Numbered from the stretch's first letter, positions 25,979 through 35,203 are shown. The stretch: 64,000 nt of DNA from NORP259 sp041398705 (GCA_041398705.1 JAWKUI010000002.1:1-64000), one strand, 5' to 3'. Made by a program: numbers and translations. Notes: generated by a model from the letters alone, not told the origin.

Positions 25979-27769
25979 TCAATCGAATTGCACCTGAACC
26001 GCGTTACTGAAGTTCGATGTCGTGCCAGCGAGGTGGTCTCTGTAGTAGAGCTGGAAGCACCACGTGTCGCCGGCTTGGATTGCCACCGTAGGGTTCAGCG
26101 GGATCGCAGTAGTATCGAGGTGGAAGAGCATGCGACCGTCCACGCCTGCCACCGCGACGCCGACCCGGGCCAAAGCGCCGGAAAGGCAAAGGTTGCCCAG
26201 GCTGCCACCCGGGTTCGCTACGAAACCGGGGGCCGGGGAGGCGATCAGCAGACCCGCCTGGCCGGGAACCGCGTTCTCGATGCGGCACGTCAGCAAGCCG
26301 TCCCCAGCCGTGGTGCTACCGTTGACGCGCAGGTGGGCTGCCTCACCGGTAGAATTGGCCACTCCATCGCAGACACTCGAACCGTGGTCGAGCTCAAAGA
26401 TGAGCGCGATGCCGGAACGAACGCCATTGGAGTCGATCCCGAGCTTGTCTCCAGCGACGGCATATCCTGTGGAAAGGCCGACCGAACGACCCATCTGCCC
26501 AGCTTCAGACGGGTCTTCATCTGCCTGCATTACCCTCGTTTCCAACCACTGGCCGTTTGACTGTCGTTCAAACAAGTAGGCTTGACCTCTGGTTGTTGAC
26601 GTCGACGAGGTTTTTGCTCTGTCGGCACCCACCAAGAGGTGGTTCCCTTCGAGAGCAATGGAACCTCCAAACCCATCGGTCGCCGCACCCGTAGAAGTGG
26701 AGATATACGCCTGGCTAGCAGTAAGGGTCTCGGTGTATTGCCACTGGCCCGCAGTCCAGTTGAACATCATCACTTGACCACCGTGCACCATCCAATAATC
26801 CGAATTGCGTGGAGTGCCAATGGCCATGGTGTTCCCCTCCATGGCCAGCGAGTAACCGAAGTTGGTTGCGCCTGCAGAACTCCCCACCAAATCAGGGTTC
26901 TCAATCGTCTGGATCCATTGCCACTGCCCGGCGATTCGCTCATACGTGAACGCCCGTTGACAAAGTGTGACCCAGCCGCCACCAGGAAGAACCTGAACCT
27001 GAATGCCGCCCATGCCAACGACTGCATGATTTCCATCGACAGCAATTGAACTCCCGAACTTAGTCGGCCACCCACTCACTCCGGGCGGATCGGGCGGCGG
27101 CAGGATGATTTGTCCCAGGTGCCACTCACCGCTGGCTAGGCGCTCGAATGCGTAAAAGGCACCACGTTGTGGACCCGCCAGATTGTCCCCAGGCGCACCA
27201 ATCAGCATCGTGTCGCCATCGATGGCGAGACTATGCCCAAATGCAGATTGGGACCCGGGCCGATGGGAAAGTCGGGCCACCTGACTCCATGTACCGCCTG
27301 ATTCTTCAAGTACATAAATCACGTTTTCCCCTGCAACTGCCGCGTGAACGGCCAAGGTGCTCCCGTCGAGGCAGAGCACATTTCCAAACCAGGAGGATGG
27401 TGTGATATCCAGCGGCGTGTACCGCTGGGTTTCGACCCAACCCGAACCGGTGCGCCGGTAGATGGTCAGCTCGCCCGCATCCAGCAATCCATTCACATCT
27501 TGATTCTGGGTTGTTGTGGCCATCCATTCACCACTGACCGCCACCCGGGTTCCGAAGAAATTCTGGAACGGCGAATCCCAGCCCTCTACCCGAACGTCTT
27601 CCGTGACCACTTTGCCTGTGTACCCTTGTGCTGCCGCAACTCCGACCAGAATTGCAGCAAGGAAAACTCCCCACAATACTCCGGGGTGATTTTGACCAAG
27701 AAACCTGGGTCCACCACCTTTGCTTTCTACCGATCGAGGTGAACTCCCCTGGCTGCAATTGATTTCCAT
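25979..27769 (-). CDS. Secreted FG-GAP-like beta-propeller protein with planctomycete C-terminal module
   Basis: A 596-residue secreted protein: the signal segment (GVLWGVFLAAILVGVAAAQ) comes after a long basic N-terminus. Blades such as FGHSLAIDGDTMLIGAPGD, FGYSLAMEGNTMAIGTPRN and FGGSIALEGNHLLVGADR mark seven or so FG-GAP-like repeats. The C-terminal ~130 residues (VCDGVANSTGEAA onward, GGSLGNLCLSGA, WCFQLYYRD, SNFSNAVQVQF) match the module at the end of the protein at 22761. Its GC content is visibly lower than the surrounding polysaccharide genes. It sits between direct repeats derived from a glycosyltransferase gene, so it was probably inserted there. Confidence 0.85.
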   Translation of the reverse strand: MEINCSQGSSPRSVESKGGGPRFLGQNHPGVLWGVFLAAILVGVAAAQGYTGKVVTEDVRVEGWDSPFQNFFGTRVAVSGEWMATTTQNQDVNGLLDAGELTIYRRTGSGWVETQRYTPLDITPSSWFGNVLCLDGSTLAVHAAVAGENVIYVLEESGGTWSQVARLSHRPGSQSAFGHSLAIDGDTMLIGAPGDNLAGPQRGAFYAFERLASGEWHLGQIILPPPDPPGVSGWPTKFGSSIAVDGNHAVVGMGGIQVQVLPGGGWVTLCQRAFTYERIAGQWQWIQTIENPDLVGSSAGATNFGYSLAMEGNTMAIGTPRNSDYWMVHGGQVMMFNWTAGQWQYTETLTASQAYISTSTGAATDGFGGSIALEGNHLLVGADRAKTSSTSTTRGQAYLFERQSNGQWLETRVMQADEDPSEAGQMGRSVGLSTGYAVAGDKLGIDSNGVRSGIALIFELDHGSSVCDGVANSTGEAAHLRVNGSTTAGDGLLTCRIENAVPGQAGLLIASPAPGFVANPGGSLGNLCLSGALARVGVAVAGVDGRMLFHLDTTAIPLNPTVAIQAGDTWCFQLYYRDHLAGTTSNFSNAVQVQFD

Positions 27770-28177
27770 GCTCTTACTCGAAATTGCTGGGCGATGCCCC
27801 CTGGCTCGATCACAATAGGCGACTACTCACACGGGGTAGCCCGCAAAGATCGTGAGGTATCAGGGAAATTACTAGCTCATCATGATTTCCGGGGGGAAGG
27901 ATGCTCCTACAGCGGCTCCTCGGTAGCGCCTCACGCGGCATTGGTCGTTCCTTCCCAATCAGGCTCCCCTCCCCACGGCTGGCCGACCGCTGGGGATTGG
28001 CCTAGCTGCCGCTTTGAGTGGCTACCGCCCTGGTCACTCTCCTCCCGAGGAACTCCTATAGTTCGCACATTGGGACGGAGGCGACATGCCGACCAGACCC
28101 CATCGATGGGTGCACACTAGGCCGCACCCGGCGGGTGGCCGAGAAGAGATCGGCATACAACGCCCGCGCGAACACCG
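27770..28177. other. 408-bp region without a gene
   Basis: This is the upstream region of the leftward propeller gene and the downstream flank of the glycosyltransferase operon. On the minus strand a TATAGG-like sequence near 28055 could be a -10 box for the propeller gene, but no -35 is evident. No hairpin with a T-run follows the operon stop at 28178. Confidence 0.3.
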
Positions 28178-28470
28178 CTACACCGCCCCCAAATGCCGCG
28201 CTAGGAACGTGCGCAGGTGAGAGATCAGCTCGGGTGAAGCGGAGTCGGAGATGCGCTTGCTCGGCTGCACGGAGTCGAGGGACTCGAGGCGTCGGGCGAG
28301 GTCGATCTCGTCCTGGGCGACCTGCACGATGCCGAGGCGTTCGAAACGTTCGGCGGTGGCGAGTTGGTGTTCGTTGCGCTGTTCGCCGAGGGAGGCGCGG
28401 CGGGGCATGATCAGCACGGGTTTGCCCAGTTCGAGGGCCTTGAGGATCGTGCCCATGCCGGCGTGGGCGA
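28178..28470 (-). repeat. Direct repeat copy B of the glycosyltransferase 3' end
   Basis: The intact counterpart of copy A (25621-25913); it forms the 3' part of the functional gene. See copy A for the alignment. Confidence 0.85.
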
Positions 28471-28669
28471 TGATGAGTTCGGCTTCGGTGAGGTACTGCT
28501 CGAAGGTGGCCGGGTCGAGGTCGGCGGCGAACTCCATGGCGGTCGGCCGGTAGTCGCTGGGGCCGATCTGGGCGAAGATGCGGCGGCCGGGTTGGGTGGC
28601 GGCCCAGGCGTCGACGGTTTTCACCAGGCGGTCGAAGGGGCCCTGGGTGCCTACGGTGACGAGGATCAC
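28178..28669 (-). CDS. Alg13/PssE-like glycosyltransferase catalytic subunit
   Basis: A 163-residue GT28 C-terminal-type protein. It opens ILVTVGTQGPFDRLVKTVD and contains AHAGMGTILKALELGKPVLI, the UDP-sugar-binding end of the fold, then NEHQLATAERF. Such half-size proteins work only with a membrane-bound Alg14/PssD partner, and that partner lies directly upstream. Start GTG 28669 overlaps the partner's TGA by GTGA (28666-28669), so translation is coupled. The pair adds a sugar to the lipid-linked repeat unit. Its 3' end was duplicated at 25.6 kb. Confidence 0.88.
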   Translation of the reverse strand: MILVTVGTQGPFDRLVKTVDAWAATQPGRRIFAQIGPSDYRPTAMEFAADLDPATFEQYLTEAELIIAHAGMGTILKALELGKPVLIMPRRASLGEQRNEHQLATAERFERLGIVQVAQDEIDLARRLESLDSVQPSKRISDSASPELISHLRTFLARHLGAV

Positions 28670-29124
28670 AGCACGCTCCCGTGGTATTCGGGGCCTTCCG
28701 GCCGGGCGAGTTCGGGCCACTGGGTCAGCCACAGATCGGCGTGTTTGCCGGCCTTTTGGCCCGACATCGAGAGCACCTCGGCGTTGGCGATCGAATCGAT
28801 CCAGATCGTCTTGGCGCCCATTTTCTTGGCGAAGAAGAGCGCCAGCCCGCCGGGGGCGGCGCCGGTGGAGATCACCACGTCGGGGCGCTCCTTGCGCAGC
28901 ACGCGCAGGATGGCGAAGGCGGTGCGCAACACGGCGAGTTTGCTCTTGGCGTTGGAATCGGGCACCACGTAGAGGCGCGCGTCGCCGATCTGCTGCTGGT
29001 ACTCGGGGTGCACGCTGCAATAGACCACGTCGTAGCCCTGCCACGCAGGGCGCAGGCGCATCAACTGCACCCAGTGCCCCCCACCGGAGGCCACGGCCAG
29101 GATCTTTTTGCGCGCGGGGACCAT
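28666..29124 (-). CDS. Alg14/PssD-like glycosyltransferase membrane subunit
   Basis: A 152-residue protein of the oligosaccharide biosynthesis Alg14-like family. The motif AVASGGGHWVQLMRLRPAW at the N-terminus and VVISTGAAPGGLALFFAKKM with TIWIDSIANAE in the middle are characteristic. It supplies membrane attachment and the acceptor side for the Alg13-like subunit encoded immediately downstream. It starts 9 bp after the GT2 stop. Confidence 0.88.
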   Translation of the reverse strand: MVPARKKILAVASGGGHWVQLMRLRPAWQGYDVVYCSVHPEYQQQIGDARLYVVPDSNAKSKLAVLRTAFAILRVLRKERPDVVISTGAAPGGLALFFAKKMGAKTIWIDSIANAEVLSMSGQKAGKHADLWLTQWPELARPEGPEYHGSVL

Positions 29125-29133
29125 GGCAAGAGT

Positions 29134-30102
29134 CTATTTCCCGTAGCGGCCGGTCGCACGGAAGGCCTGGTGCCATTCGCCGCGGCGGGACCAGATTTCG
29201 CGCCAGACCTCGCGCGAGGCGGGCGAGCCCTTGCCGACGAGCCCCAAGAGGCCAAACGCGCTGCGGCGCACGAAAGCCCACAGGTCGAGGGTGAAGAGAC
29301 CAAAACGCGCGGCCCCCGGACCCCAGAACTTCTTGTAGAGCTGGGCTTTGGCGGTGAACAGGCGCACCATCTTGCCCGCGCGCACGGCGCGTTCGCTAGC
29401 GCCGCCGTAGTGCACGATCGCAGCCATGGGCGCGATGCGCGGCCGCGCCCCGTGGCGGGCGGCGCGCAGGCACAGGTCGGCGTCTTCCCCGTACATGAAA
29501 AAGTCCGGGTGGAATCCCTCCAGCGTGCGCCACAGATCCGTGTCGATCATCAGGAAACAGCCCGAGACAATCGGCACCTCGCGTTCGCTGTCGCGCTGCC
29601 ACGGGCCCAGGGCCTCGGGGTTCCAGAAGGCGCTGCGCGGAAACGCCCGCGCGATGCCCAGGCCCAGACAGAAGGCGCTCCAAGGCGTCGGTGCGCCCCA
29701 ACACGACGAAGGGTTCAGGCTGCGGTCCCCGTACAACGTACGCCCGCCCCACAGCCGCGCCGCGGGACGTGCTTCGGCGAAGGCCCACAGCTTGTCCACC
29801 GCCCCATCGAGCACCACGGTATCGGGGTTCAGCAGCAACAGGCGCCGGCCGCGCGCGCGCTCGGCGAGGAAGTTGTTCGCCGCCCCGAAGCCGAGGTTCT
29901 CCTTCAGGGCGAACAACGTCACCCCGGGGAACTCGCCTGCGATCGCCTCTGCGCTGCCATCGCTGGACGCGTTGTCGAGCACCAGCACCTCGATCGACAC
30001 CTCACGCGTCTCCGCCAGCAGCGAACGCACGGCTTCGAGGGTCAATTCGCGGGTCTGGTAGCTGACCACCAGCACCGAAAGCTCGGGGGCGGCGGCGCTC
30101 AT
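29134..30102 (-). CDS. GT2 family glycosyltransferase (rhamnosyltransferase-like)
   Basis: A 322-residue GT-A enzyme. LSVLVVSYQTRELTLEAVRS opens the fold, LDNASSDGSAE and RLLLLNPDTVV (the D-x-D equivalent) bind the nucleotide sugar, and FFMYGEDADLCLRAARHG is the ED motif of rhamnosyl-type GT2 proteins (GDVDL..R). A basic, hydrophobic C-terminus may lie on the membrane. Its ATG overlaps the polymerase stop by four bases (30099-30102). Confidence 0.87.
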   Translation of the reverse strand: MSAAAPELSVLVVSYQTRELTLEAVRSLLAETREVSIEVLVLDNASSDGSAEAIAGEFPGVTLFALKENLGFGAANNFLAERARGRRLLLLNPDTVVLDGAVDKLWAFAEARPAARLWGGRTLYGDRSLNPSSCWGAPTPWSAFCLGLGIARAFPRSAFWNPEALGPWQRDSEREVPIVSGCFLMIDTDLWRTLEGFHPDFFMYGEDADLCLRAARHGARPRIAPMAAIVHYGGASERAVRAGKMVRLFTAKAQLYKKFWGPGAARFGLFTLDLWAFVRRSAFGLLGLVGKGSPASREVWREIWSRRGEWHQAFRATGRYGK

Positions 30103-31496
30103 GCGGCTTTGGCTTCACCCAGCGCCACCTGACGCTGGCTCTGGGGCCGGCGCTTCCCACTACTCTTCGACTTGCGGCGCAGGGGCGCCCGGTCCGGCGG
30201 CGCGATGGCGGCGATGCAGGCCAGCACCAGGAAGAACACCGACATGTTCTGCTGGCTGTGGGAGATCGAGATCGACAGGAACATCAGCGCCTGGGCGAAG
30301 AGCGAAACGCCGAGGGCCCAGCCCAGGGCGCGTTTGGCCCGGTTGCGCTCGACCGTGCGCCACAGGCGGCCCACTTGGCGGAAGGCCTCGGACAGAACCC
30401 AAATGAACAGCACCATGCCGAGGAAGCCGCCGCGCACGCCCTCGAGCACAAACTGGTTGGTCACGTCGCCCTGGGCGTGGCCCCAGTAGCCCGTGTCCTT
30501 GACCCCGATCAGGAACCAGTCGGTCCAGTAGCGGATCGCGTTGTCGATCAGCAGGAAACGGTGGTAGCTGGTGCTGCCCGCCGAGAAGCTCATGCGAGAG
30601 ATCAGGTGCCAGACCGGCGCTTTCATCACCAGGTGCAGGGCGAAAAGCACCGCAACCGTGGACCAGCGCACGAGCTGCATCTTGCGCCGCAGCAACCAGC
30701 CGAAGAGCCCGACGCCGCAAGCCATGACCCCCACGATGGGCGTGCTCGAGGCGCACAGGTACACCAGGGCCATGATCATCGCGCCGCCGAAGTAGGCATC
30801 CATGCGCCCCTTGGGCCGCCAGTAGCGCGCCCCCACCAAGGGCAGCCATGAGGCGAAGAAGGTGCCCGCCAGGATGGCGTGCGGGAAAGCGCCCTGGCAG
30901 CGCACCCGGCCTTCGCGGATCGTCGCCCACTCCTGAGCGCCGAGGAAACCGAAGGGGTTGCGCTGGGTGCTCTTCTCGATGAAGAACAGGAACACGAGCA
31001 GCGGCATCAACCGCACCGCAAAGCGCACGATGCCCTCCACATCCGCCCAACTGCGGATCACGTACCGGAAGAACAGGTACATGCCGAGCATGTCGTAGAG
31101 CATGCCCATGCGGAAGATGAACTTCCCGAAGCTCGCCCACAACACGATGAAAGCGAAGGTGCTCCACAGGCACCACGAAGCGACCAACTTGTCGAGCTTG
31201 CGCCAGCGCAGAGCCGTGTGTTCGCCCTTCATGAACACCCGCGCCATGCCCGCGAGCACCATGAGGCGCATCATCGAGAAGTCCGCGCCCGCGATCACGA
31301 CACGCTGGGCACCGGGCAGGAACAGGGCGGCCACGAGCAGCGGATACACCGCCTTCTGGCGTTTGACCGCGAAAATGGCGCCGACCAACCCCATCAGCAC
31401 GAGCAGTGCCAACGGGTGCAGGGTCGTGTGGCCGTGGAAGGCCTGGGTACCGAAACCCTCCTTCTCCCACGCCTGGAACGCCAAGGGCAACTGCAT
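30099..31496 (-). CDS. O-antigen ligase/polymerase-like (Wzy or WaaL) membrane protein
   Basis: A 465-residue polytopic protein with about ten hydrophobic helices and a large hydrophilic loop (TSYHRFLLIDNAIRYW), the style of Wzy/O-antigen ligase proteins. It would polymerise or ligate lipid-linked repeat units at the periplasmic face. Start ATG 31496 overlaps the previous stop as TGATG; the longer open frame to 32546 only mirrors the upstream gene. Family assignment rests on topology and neighbourhood because sequence motifs in this family are weak. Confidence 0.72.
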   Translation of the reverse strand: MQLPLAFQAWEKEGFGTQAFHGHTTLHPLALLVLMGLVGAIFAVKRQKAVYPLLVAALFLPGAQRVVIAGADFSMMRLMVLAGMARVFMKGEHTALRWRKLDKLVASWCLWSTFAFIVLWASFGKFIFRMGMLYDMLGMYLFFRYVIRSWADVEGIVRFAVRLMPLLVFLFFIEKSTQRNPFGFLGAQEWATIREGRVRCQGAFPHAILAGTFFASWLPLVGARYWRPKGRMDAYFGGAMIMALVYLCASSTPIVGVMACGVGLFGWLLRRKMQLVRWSTVAVLFALHLVMKAPVWHLISRMSFSAGSTSYHRFLLIDNAIRYWTDWFLIGVKDTGYWGHAQGDVTNQFVLEGVRGGFLGMVLFIWVLSEAFRQVGRLWRTVERNRAKRALGWALGVSLFAQALMFLSISISHSQQNMSVFFLVLACIAAIAPPDRAPLRRKSKSSGKRRPQSQRQVALGEAKAA

Positions 31497-32776
31497 CACG
31501 GCTCCGGGGGGCGCTCTCCGCCGGTCATGGGGACCACGGGGCGCCGCTTGTACAGCTTCTTGGTGAACACGCGCTTGAAGGTACCGTAAAAGGCCTGGGC
31601 GCGCTGCTTCAGTGACAAGGCCGTAAGCCAGGTCCGCCCCACCGACATGCGGCGATAGCTCGGGGCGGCCACCCCCAGCAATCGGCAGGCCCAGATCCGA
31701 CCAAAGACCGCACCACGGGTGTGCAGCAGGTTGAGTTGGCTCCCCGGCAGGATCGACGCGGGGGCGGGTTCGATGGTCAGCGCCCCGGCCGCCCGGGCGG
31801 CTTCGAGGAAGCGCCGTCCCTTTTCGGTGCGCACCAGAATCATCGAGCGGCCGGGTTCGCCTTCTGGGATCTCCCGGTACCAGGGGTCCCCCACGGCGAG
31901 GTCCGCGAACTCGCCCGTGTGGTCCACGCAGACGTAACAGCGCCAGGGGCGGAACTTCTGCAGGATGTTGCCCCAGGAAGCGGCGTAGGTCAGGCGGCCT
32001 TCTTTCGGCTGCCCGTCCTTGCCCGTGCCGCGCACCACCGCATGGCCGGGCCAGCCCTCGCCGCGGTAGCGCACCGATTCGATCGCTTCCGGCGTTTCCA
32101 CGCCGAGTTGGCGCGCCATCTCGAGGGTACCGCGCGTGGACGGGGCGCCGGCGCAGAAGATCGCGATGGTCACGTCGAGCTTCTCGGCCAGGGCCGGGCG
32201 CAGGCGCGCGGCGGCCTGGGTAGCGGCCACGTCGCAGGGTTTGCCGACGAAGACGCAGGGATCCTGCGCCCGTTCGATGCGTTCCAGCCCGTCGCAGGGG
32301 CTGGCGGGCGCGTACCGCGAGCCGCTGTGGGCCAGGAGCTCTTCGCGGCTGGTGCTCAGGCGGGTCTCGTTGAGGTACGGGACATCGGACCGGGCGCCGA
32401 TGTGCAGCACGCCGCCGCTCTTGCGGTGCTCGACGGCGAACAGGCTCAGGGCCGTGGCCGCACCGCCGCTCGAACCGGCGAAGCGGATTTGCGGGTCGCT
32501 CGCAAACCCCTCCCAGACCTCGAGCACGGGGCCCCAGCCTTTCCACAGCTCCTCGATATGGCCCTGGCCGGGGCGATACGGGGGCAGTTCGAGCCCCTTG
32601 CCCGGGCAGGCCTGCCAGGCCTCACCCGTGCCAGCGCCCGGCGCGACCACGGGTCGCCGGCCCTGCTCGAGGTCGTCCACCATGCGCACGCCCTGGGGCT
32701 CCAGGAAAGCGCAAACACCGCAACCGGTGCACAGGTGTTTTTCGGCGACATCCCGGATGTTGCGGACGGGACCCAT
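31496..32776 (-). CDS. Coenzyme F420 hydrogenase/dehydrogenase beta-subunit-like iron-sulfur protein
   Basis: A 426-residue protein. An N-terminal ferredoxin-like cluster motif CTGCGVC (Cys16, 19, 22, with a possible fourth in ACPGK) precedes the FrhB domains: FAGSSGGAATAL, FVGKPCDVAATQ, IAIFCAGAPSTRGT and RCYVCVDHTGEFADLAVGDP. In polysaccharide clusters these FrhB-like proteins commonly accompany pyruvyl transferases and are thought to be redox enzymes of unknown sugar substrate. It is first in the tight leftward operon and is divergent from the pyruvyl transferase gene 225 bp away. Confidence 0.8.
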   Translation of the reverse strand: MGPVRNIRDVAEKHLCTGCGVCAFLEPQGVRMVDDLEQGRRPVVAPGAGTGEAWQACPGKGLELPPYRPGQGHIEELWKGWGPVLEVWEGFASDPQIRFAGSSGGAATALSLFAVEHRKSGGVLHIGARSDVPYLNETRLSTSREELLAHSGSRYAPASPCDGLERIERAQDPCVFVGKPCDVAATQAAARLRPALAEKLDVTIAIFCAGAPSTRGTLEMARQLGVETPEAIESVRYRGEGWPGHAVVRGTGKDGQPKEGRLTYAASWGNILQKFRPWRCYVCVDHTGEFADLAVGDPWYREIPEGEPGRSMILVRTEKGRRFLEAARAAGALTIEPAPASILPGSQLNLLHTRGAVFGRIWACRLLGVAAPSYRRMSVGRTWLTALSLKQRAQAFYGTFKRVFTKKLYKRRPVVPMTGGERPPEP

Positions 32777-33001
32777 AGGCGAGCGGATGGAGGGGCGGGA
32801 AGGGGCGGAACGGTATTGTCGGCCAGCGCCGCCGGCGGCAGGAGCATAACTCCAAGGAGGGTCCGGCCCTTACCCCGCTCTTCCCAAAGCCCGGCCCCGC
32901 GCGCTGCCGATAGGGCCCTTGCCCGGTCCCGCTTCCCGATCTTGCGAGGAAAGGCCCCACTCGCGCTTGTTCCGCGCCAGGATCCCCCAAAAAATCATTC
33001 C

Positions 33002-34282
33002 GTGCAATCCACCGCCCAAGACCCGCGCCTGTGCCTGTTCGGCGCCGCCCCCTCCACCGGCAACCTGGGCGTTTCGGCCCTCTTCCACTCCGCCCTCGCG
33101 GGCCTGTTCGAGCGGTACCCCGCTGCCCGGGTGACGGCCTTCGACTTCGGCCGCAGCGCGGGCCCGCTCGAGGTGCGCCTGGGCGACGCGCACTATCAGG
33201 TCGAGCGGCGCGGCGCGAACAACTCGAAGCGCTACTGGCGTTCGGACAGCTTGGCGAACATGCGGCTGTTGAACCGCCTCGGAGGTCTGGGCAACCCCGG
33301 CGTGGCGGCGATCCGCGCGAGCCGCGCGGTGTGGGACGTGTCCGGCGGCGACAGCTTCACCGATCTCTACGGCGTCAAACGTTTCTGGACCACCACGCAC
33401 CCGAAGTTCCTGGCGATCGAGGCGGGCCGGCCGCTGGTGCTCTTGCCCCAGACCTACGGCCCCTTCCAGGACCCGGGCCTGCGCAAGATCGCCGAAGAGG
33501 TGACGCGCAAGGCCGCGAGCGCGTGGGCCCGCGATGAACGCAGCTTCGAGGCCCTGCGCGAGCTGCTCGGTTCCGAGTTCGATCCCGCGCGTCACCGCTG
33601 CGGCGTCGACATGGCCTTCGGCCTGCCCACCACCCCGCCGCGCGCTGGCGTGGTGCCCGCCGCCGTGCAGGAGTGGCGCGAAGCCGGGGCTTCGATCGTC
33701 GGACTCAACGTCAGCGGACTCATCTACCTGGATCCGCGCGCCGCCCAGGAGCGTTACGGGTTCCGCGCGGACTACGGCGCGGTGATGCGCGGGTTGGTGC
33801 AGGCCCTGGTGGAACGCGACCAGCGCGTGGTGCTCGTGCCCCACGTGCTCGAGCCTGCGGGCAACGTCGAATCCGACCCCGAGGCCTGTCGCCAACTCGT
33901 GCACGACCTGTCGCCGGAAGTGCGCAACCGCGTGGCCGTGCTCGCCCCGCCCTACAGCGCCGCCGAGGTCAAACACGTGCTCGCGGGCCTCGAATGGTTC
34001 TGCGGCACGCGCATGCACAGCACGATCGGTTCGCTCTCTTCGGGCGTGCCCACGGCGGCGGTGGCCTACTCGCTCAAGTTCCAGGGCGTGTTCGAGACCT
34101 GCGACCAGGCCGCCGGGGTGGCGGATCCGCGTTCGCTCGACACGGCCGAAACCCTCGCGCACCTCGTGGCGAGCTTCGAGGCCCGTGCCGCGCGCAAACA
34201 GGCCCTGGCCCAGGCTTTGGTCACGGTACGCCAGCAGGTCGCGGAACAGCGCGCGGGCATCTTGAAGGCTTCGACGCTGTAG
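33002..34282 (+). CDS. Polysaccharide pyruvyl transferase (WcaK/CsaB family)
   Basis: A 426-residue member of the family that adds a pyruvyl ketal to a sugar using phosphoenolpyruvate. Evidence: LCLFGAAPSTGNLGVSALF at the N-terminus, VLLPQTYGPFQD, ARDERSFEALRELLG, and the C-terminal FCGTRMHSTIGSLSSGVPT with AVAYSLKFQGVFE, all standard for PS_pyruv_trans. GTG 33002 is used because homology begins there and the longer frame upstream is the mirror of the divergent gene; no strong ribosome binding site is present. It is the only plus-strand gene in this cluster and ends 9 bp from the convergent GT2. Confidence 0.83.
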   Translation: MQSTAQDPRLCLFGAAPSTGNLGVSALFHSALAGLFERYPAARVTAFDFGRSAGPLEVRLGDAHYQVERRGANNSKRYWRSDSLANMRLLNRLGGLGNPGVAAIRASRAVWDVSGGDSFTDLYGVKRFWTTTHPKFLAIEAGRPLVLLPQTYGPFQDPGLRKIAEEVTRKAASAWARDERSFEALRELLGSEFDPARHRCGVDMAFGLPTTPPRAGVVPAAVQEWREAGASIVGLNVSGLIYLDPRAAQERYGFRADYGAVMRGLVQALVERDQRVVLVPHVLEPAGNVESDPEACRQLVHDLSPEVRNRVAVLAPPYSAAEVKHVLAGLEWFCGTRMHSTIGSLSSGVPTAAVAYSLKFQGVFETCDQAAGVADPRSLDTAETLAHLVASFEARAARKQALAQALVTVRQQVAEQRAGILKASTL

Positions 34283-34291
34283 GCCGCCCGC

Positions 34292-35203
34292 TCACGGGCG
34301 GCGCAGGCGTTCCTTCAGCTTGATCTTGTACTCGCCGCCGAGCACGCGCCATTCCTGGCGGAAGAAGCTCGCGAGCACCCTCGCGCAACGCACCCGCTCG
34401 CCCGGGGGCAGCGGCGCCCGCCGGATGGCGCGCAGGTAGTGCTTGAAGAGGGTCACGCGCGGCATGGGGTAGCCGCCCTTGGCCTTGGCGTCGAACCAGC
34501 GCGCCAGGTCCTCCGGCTTCTTGTTCGCCTCGAGCGAGGAATCCTTGTGCCGGCGACGGAGGAAGTGCACCCCGTCGAGCCCGACCCAGCGCCCGCGCAG
34601 GGCCATCTCGACCAGGGTCACCTTGTCCGACCCGTTGAACGAACCGATGCCGTCGGTGGTGCGTAAGACCTGCGTGCGCATGATGCCGCAGATCGGGCTG
34701 CACTTGAACAGGTGGCTCTTGACCGGATCCGCCAGCAGGCAACGCAGTCGCTCGTGCACCGGCCCATCGGTCCAGGGCAGGCCGTCGCCGTACCGTTCGA
34801 GCGGGGCACCGTCGCAATCGATCCATTGCACTGGACAGAAAGCGAGCACCGTTTCGTCGCCAGCCGCGTTCAACTTCTCGATCCCCTCGCGCGCCCAATC
34901 CGGCCCGCACACGTCGTCCGCGGCGGCCCACTTGAAGAGCGGCGCCCGCGCCCGCTCGAGCGCGTAGTTGAAGTTCGGCGCCGCGCCCATGTTGGTGCTG
35001 TGCCGGTAGTACCGCACGCGGCTATCCTGGGCCTGGTATTCGCGGCAAACCTCTTCGGTGGCGTCGGTGGACGCGTTGTCCGCGAGGATCAGCTCCAAGT
35101 CCCCCATGCTTTGCCCGAGCACCGACTCCACCGCAGCCCGCAGGTACGGCAGGCCGTTGTAGACCGGGATGGCAAAGGTGATCTGGGGGCGGCTGGAATC
35201 CAT
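34292..35203 (-). CDS. GT2 family glycosyltransferase
   Basis: A 303-residue GT-A enzyme: ITFAIPVYNGLPYLRAAVES, ILADNASTDATEEVC, FKWAAADDVCGPDW (acidic DD pair for metal and nucleotide). The C-terminal basic region may contact the membrane. It is the last gene of the leftward operon starting at the flippase, 3 bp after the preceding GT2 stop. Sugar specificity cannot be inferred. Confidence 0.85.
   Translation of the reverse strand: MDSSRPQITFAIPVYNGLPYLRAAVESVLGQSMGDLELILADNASTDATEEVCREYQAQDSRVRYYRHSTNMGAAPNFNYALERARAPLFKWAAADDVCGPDWAREGIEKLNAAGDETVLAFCPVQWIDCDGAPLERYGDGLPWTDGPVHERLRCLLADPVKSHLFKCSPICGIMRTQVLRTTDGIGSFNGSDKVTLVEMALRGRWVGLDGVHFLRRRHKDSSLEANKKPEDLARWFDAKAKGGYPMPRVTLFKHYLRAIRRAPLPPGERVRCARVLASFFRQEWRVLGGEYKIKLKERLRRP

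Noticed and set aside
31721..33001. Upstream extension of the pyruvyl transferase frame
   Set aside because: It is the mirror of the FrhB-like gene and shows no family sequence; homology begins at the GTG near 33002.
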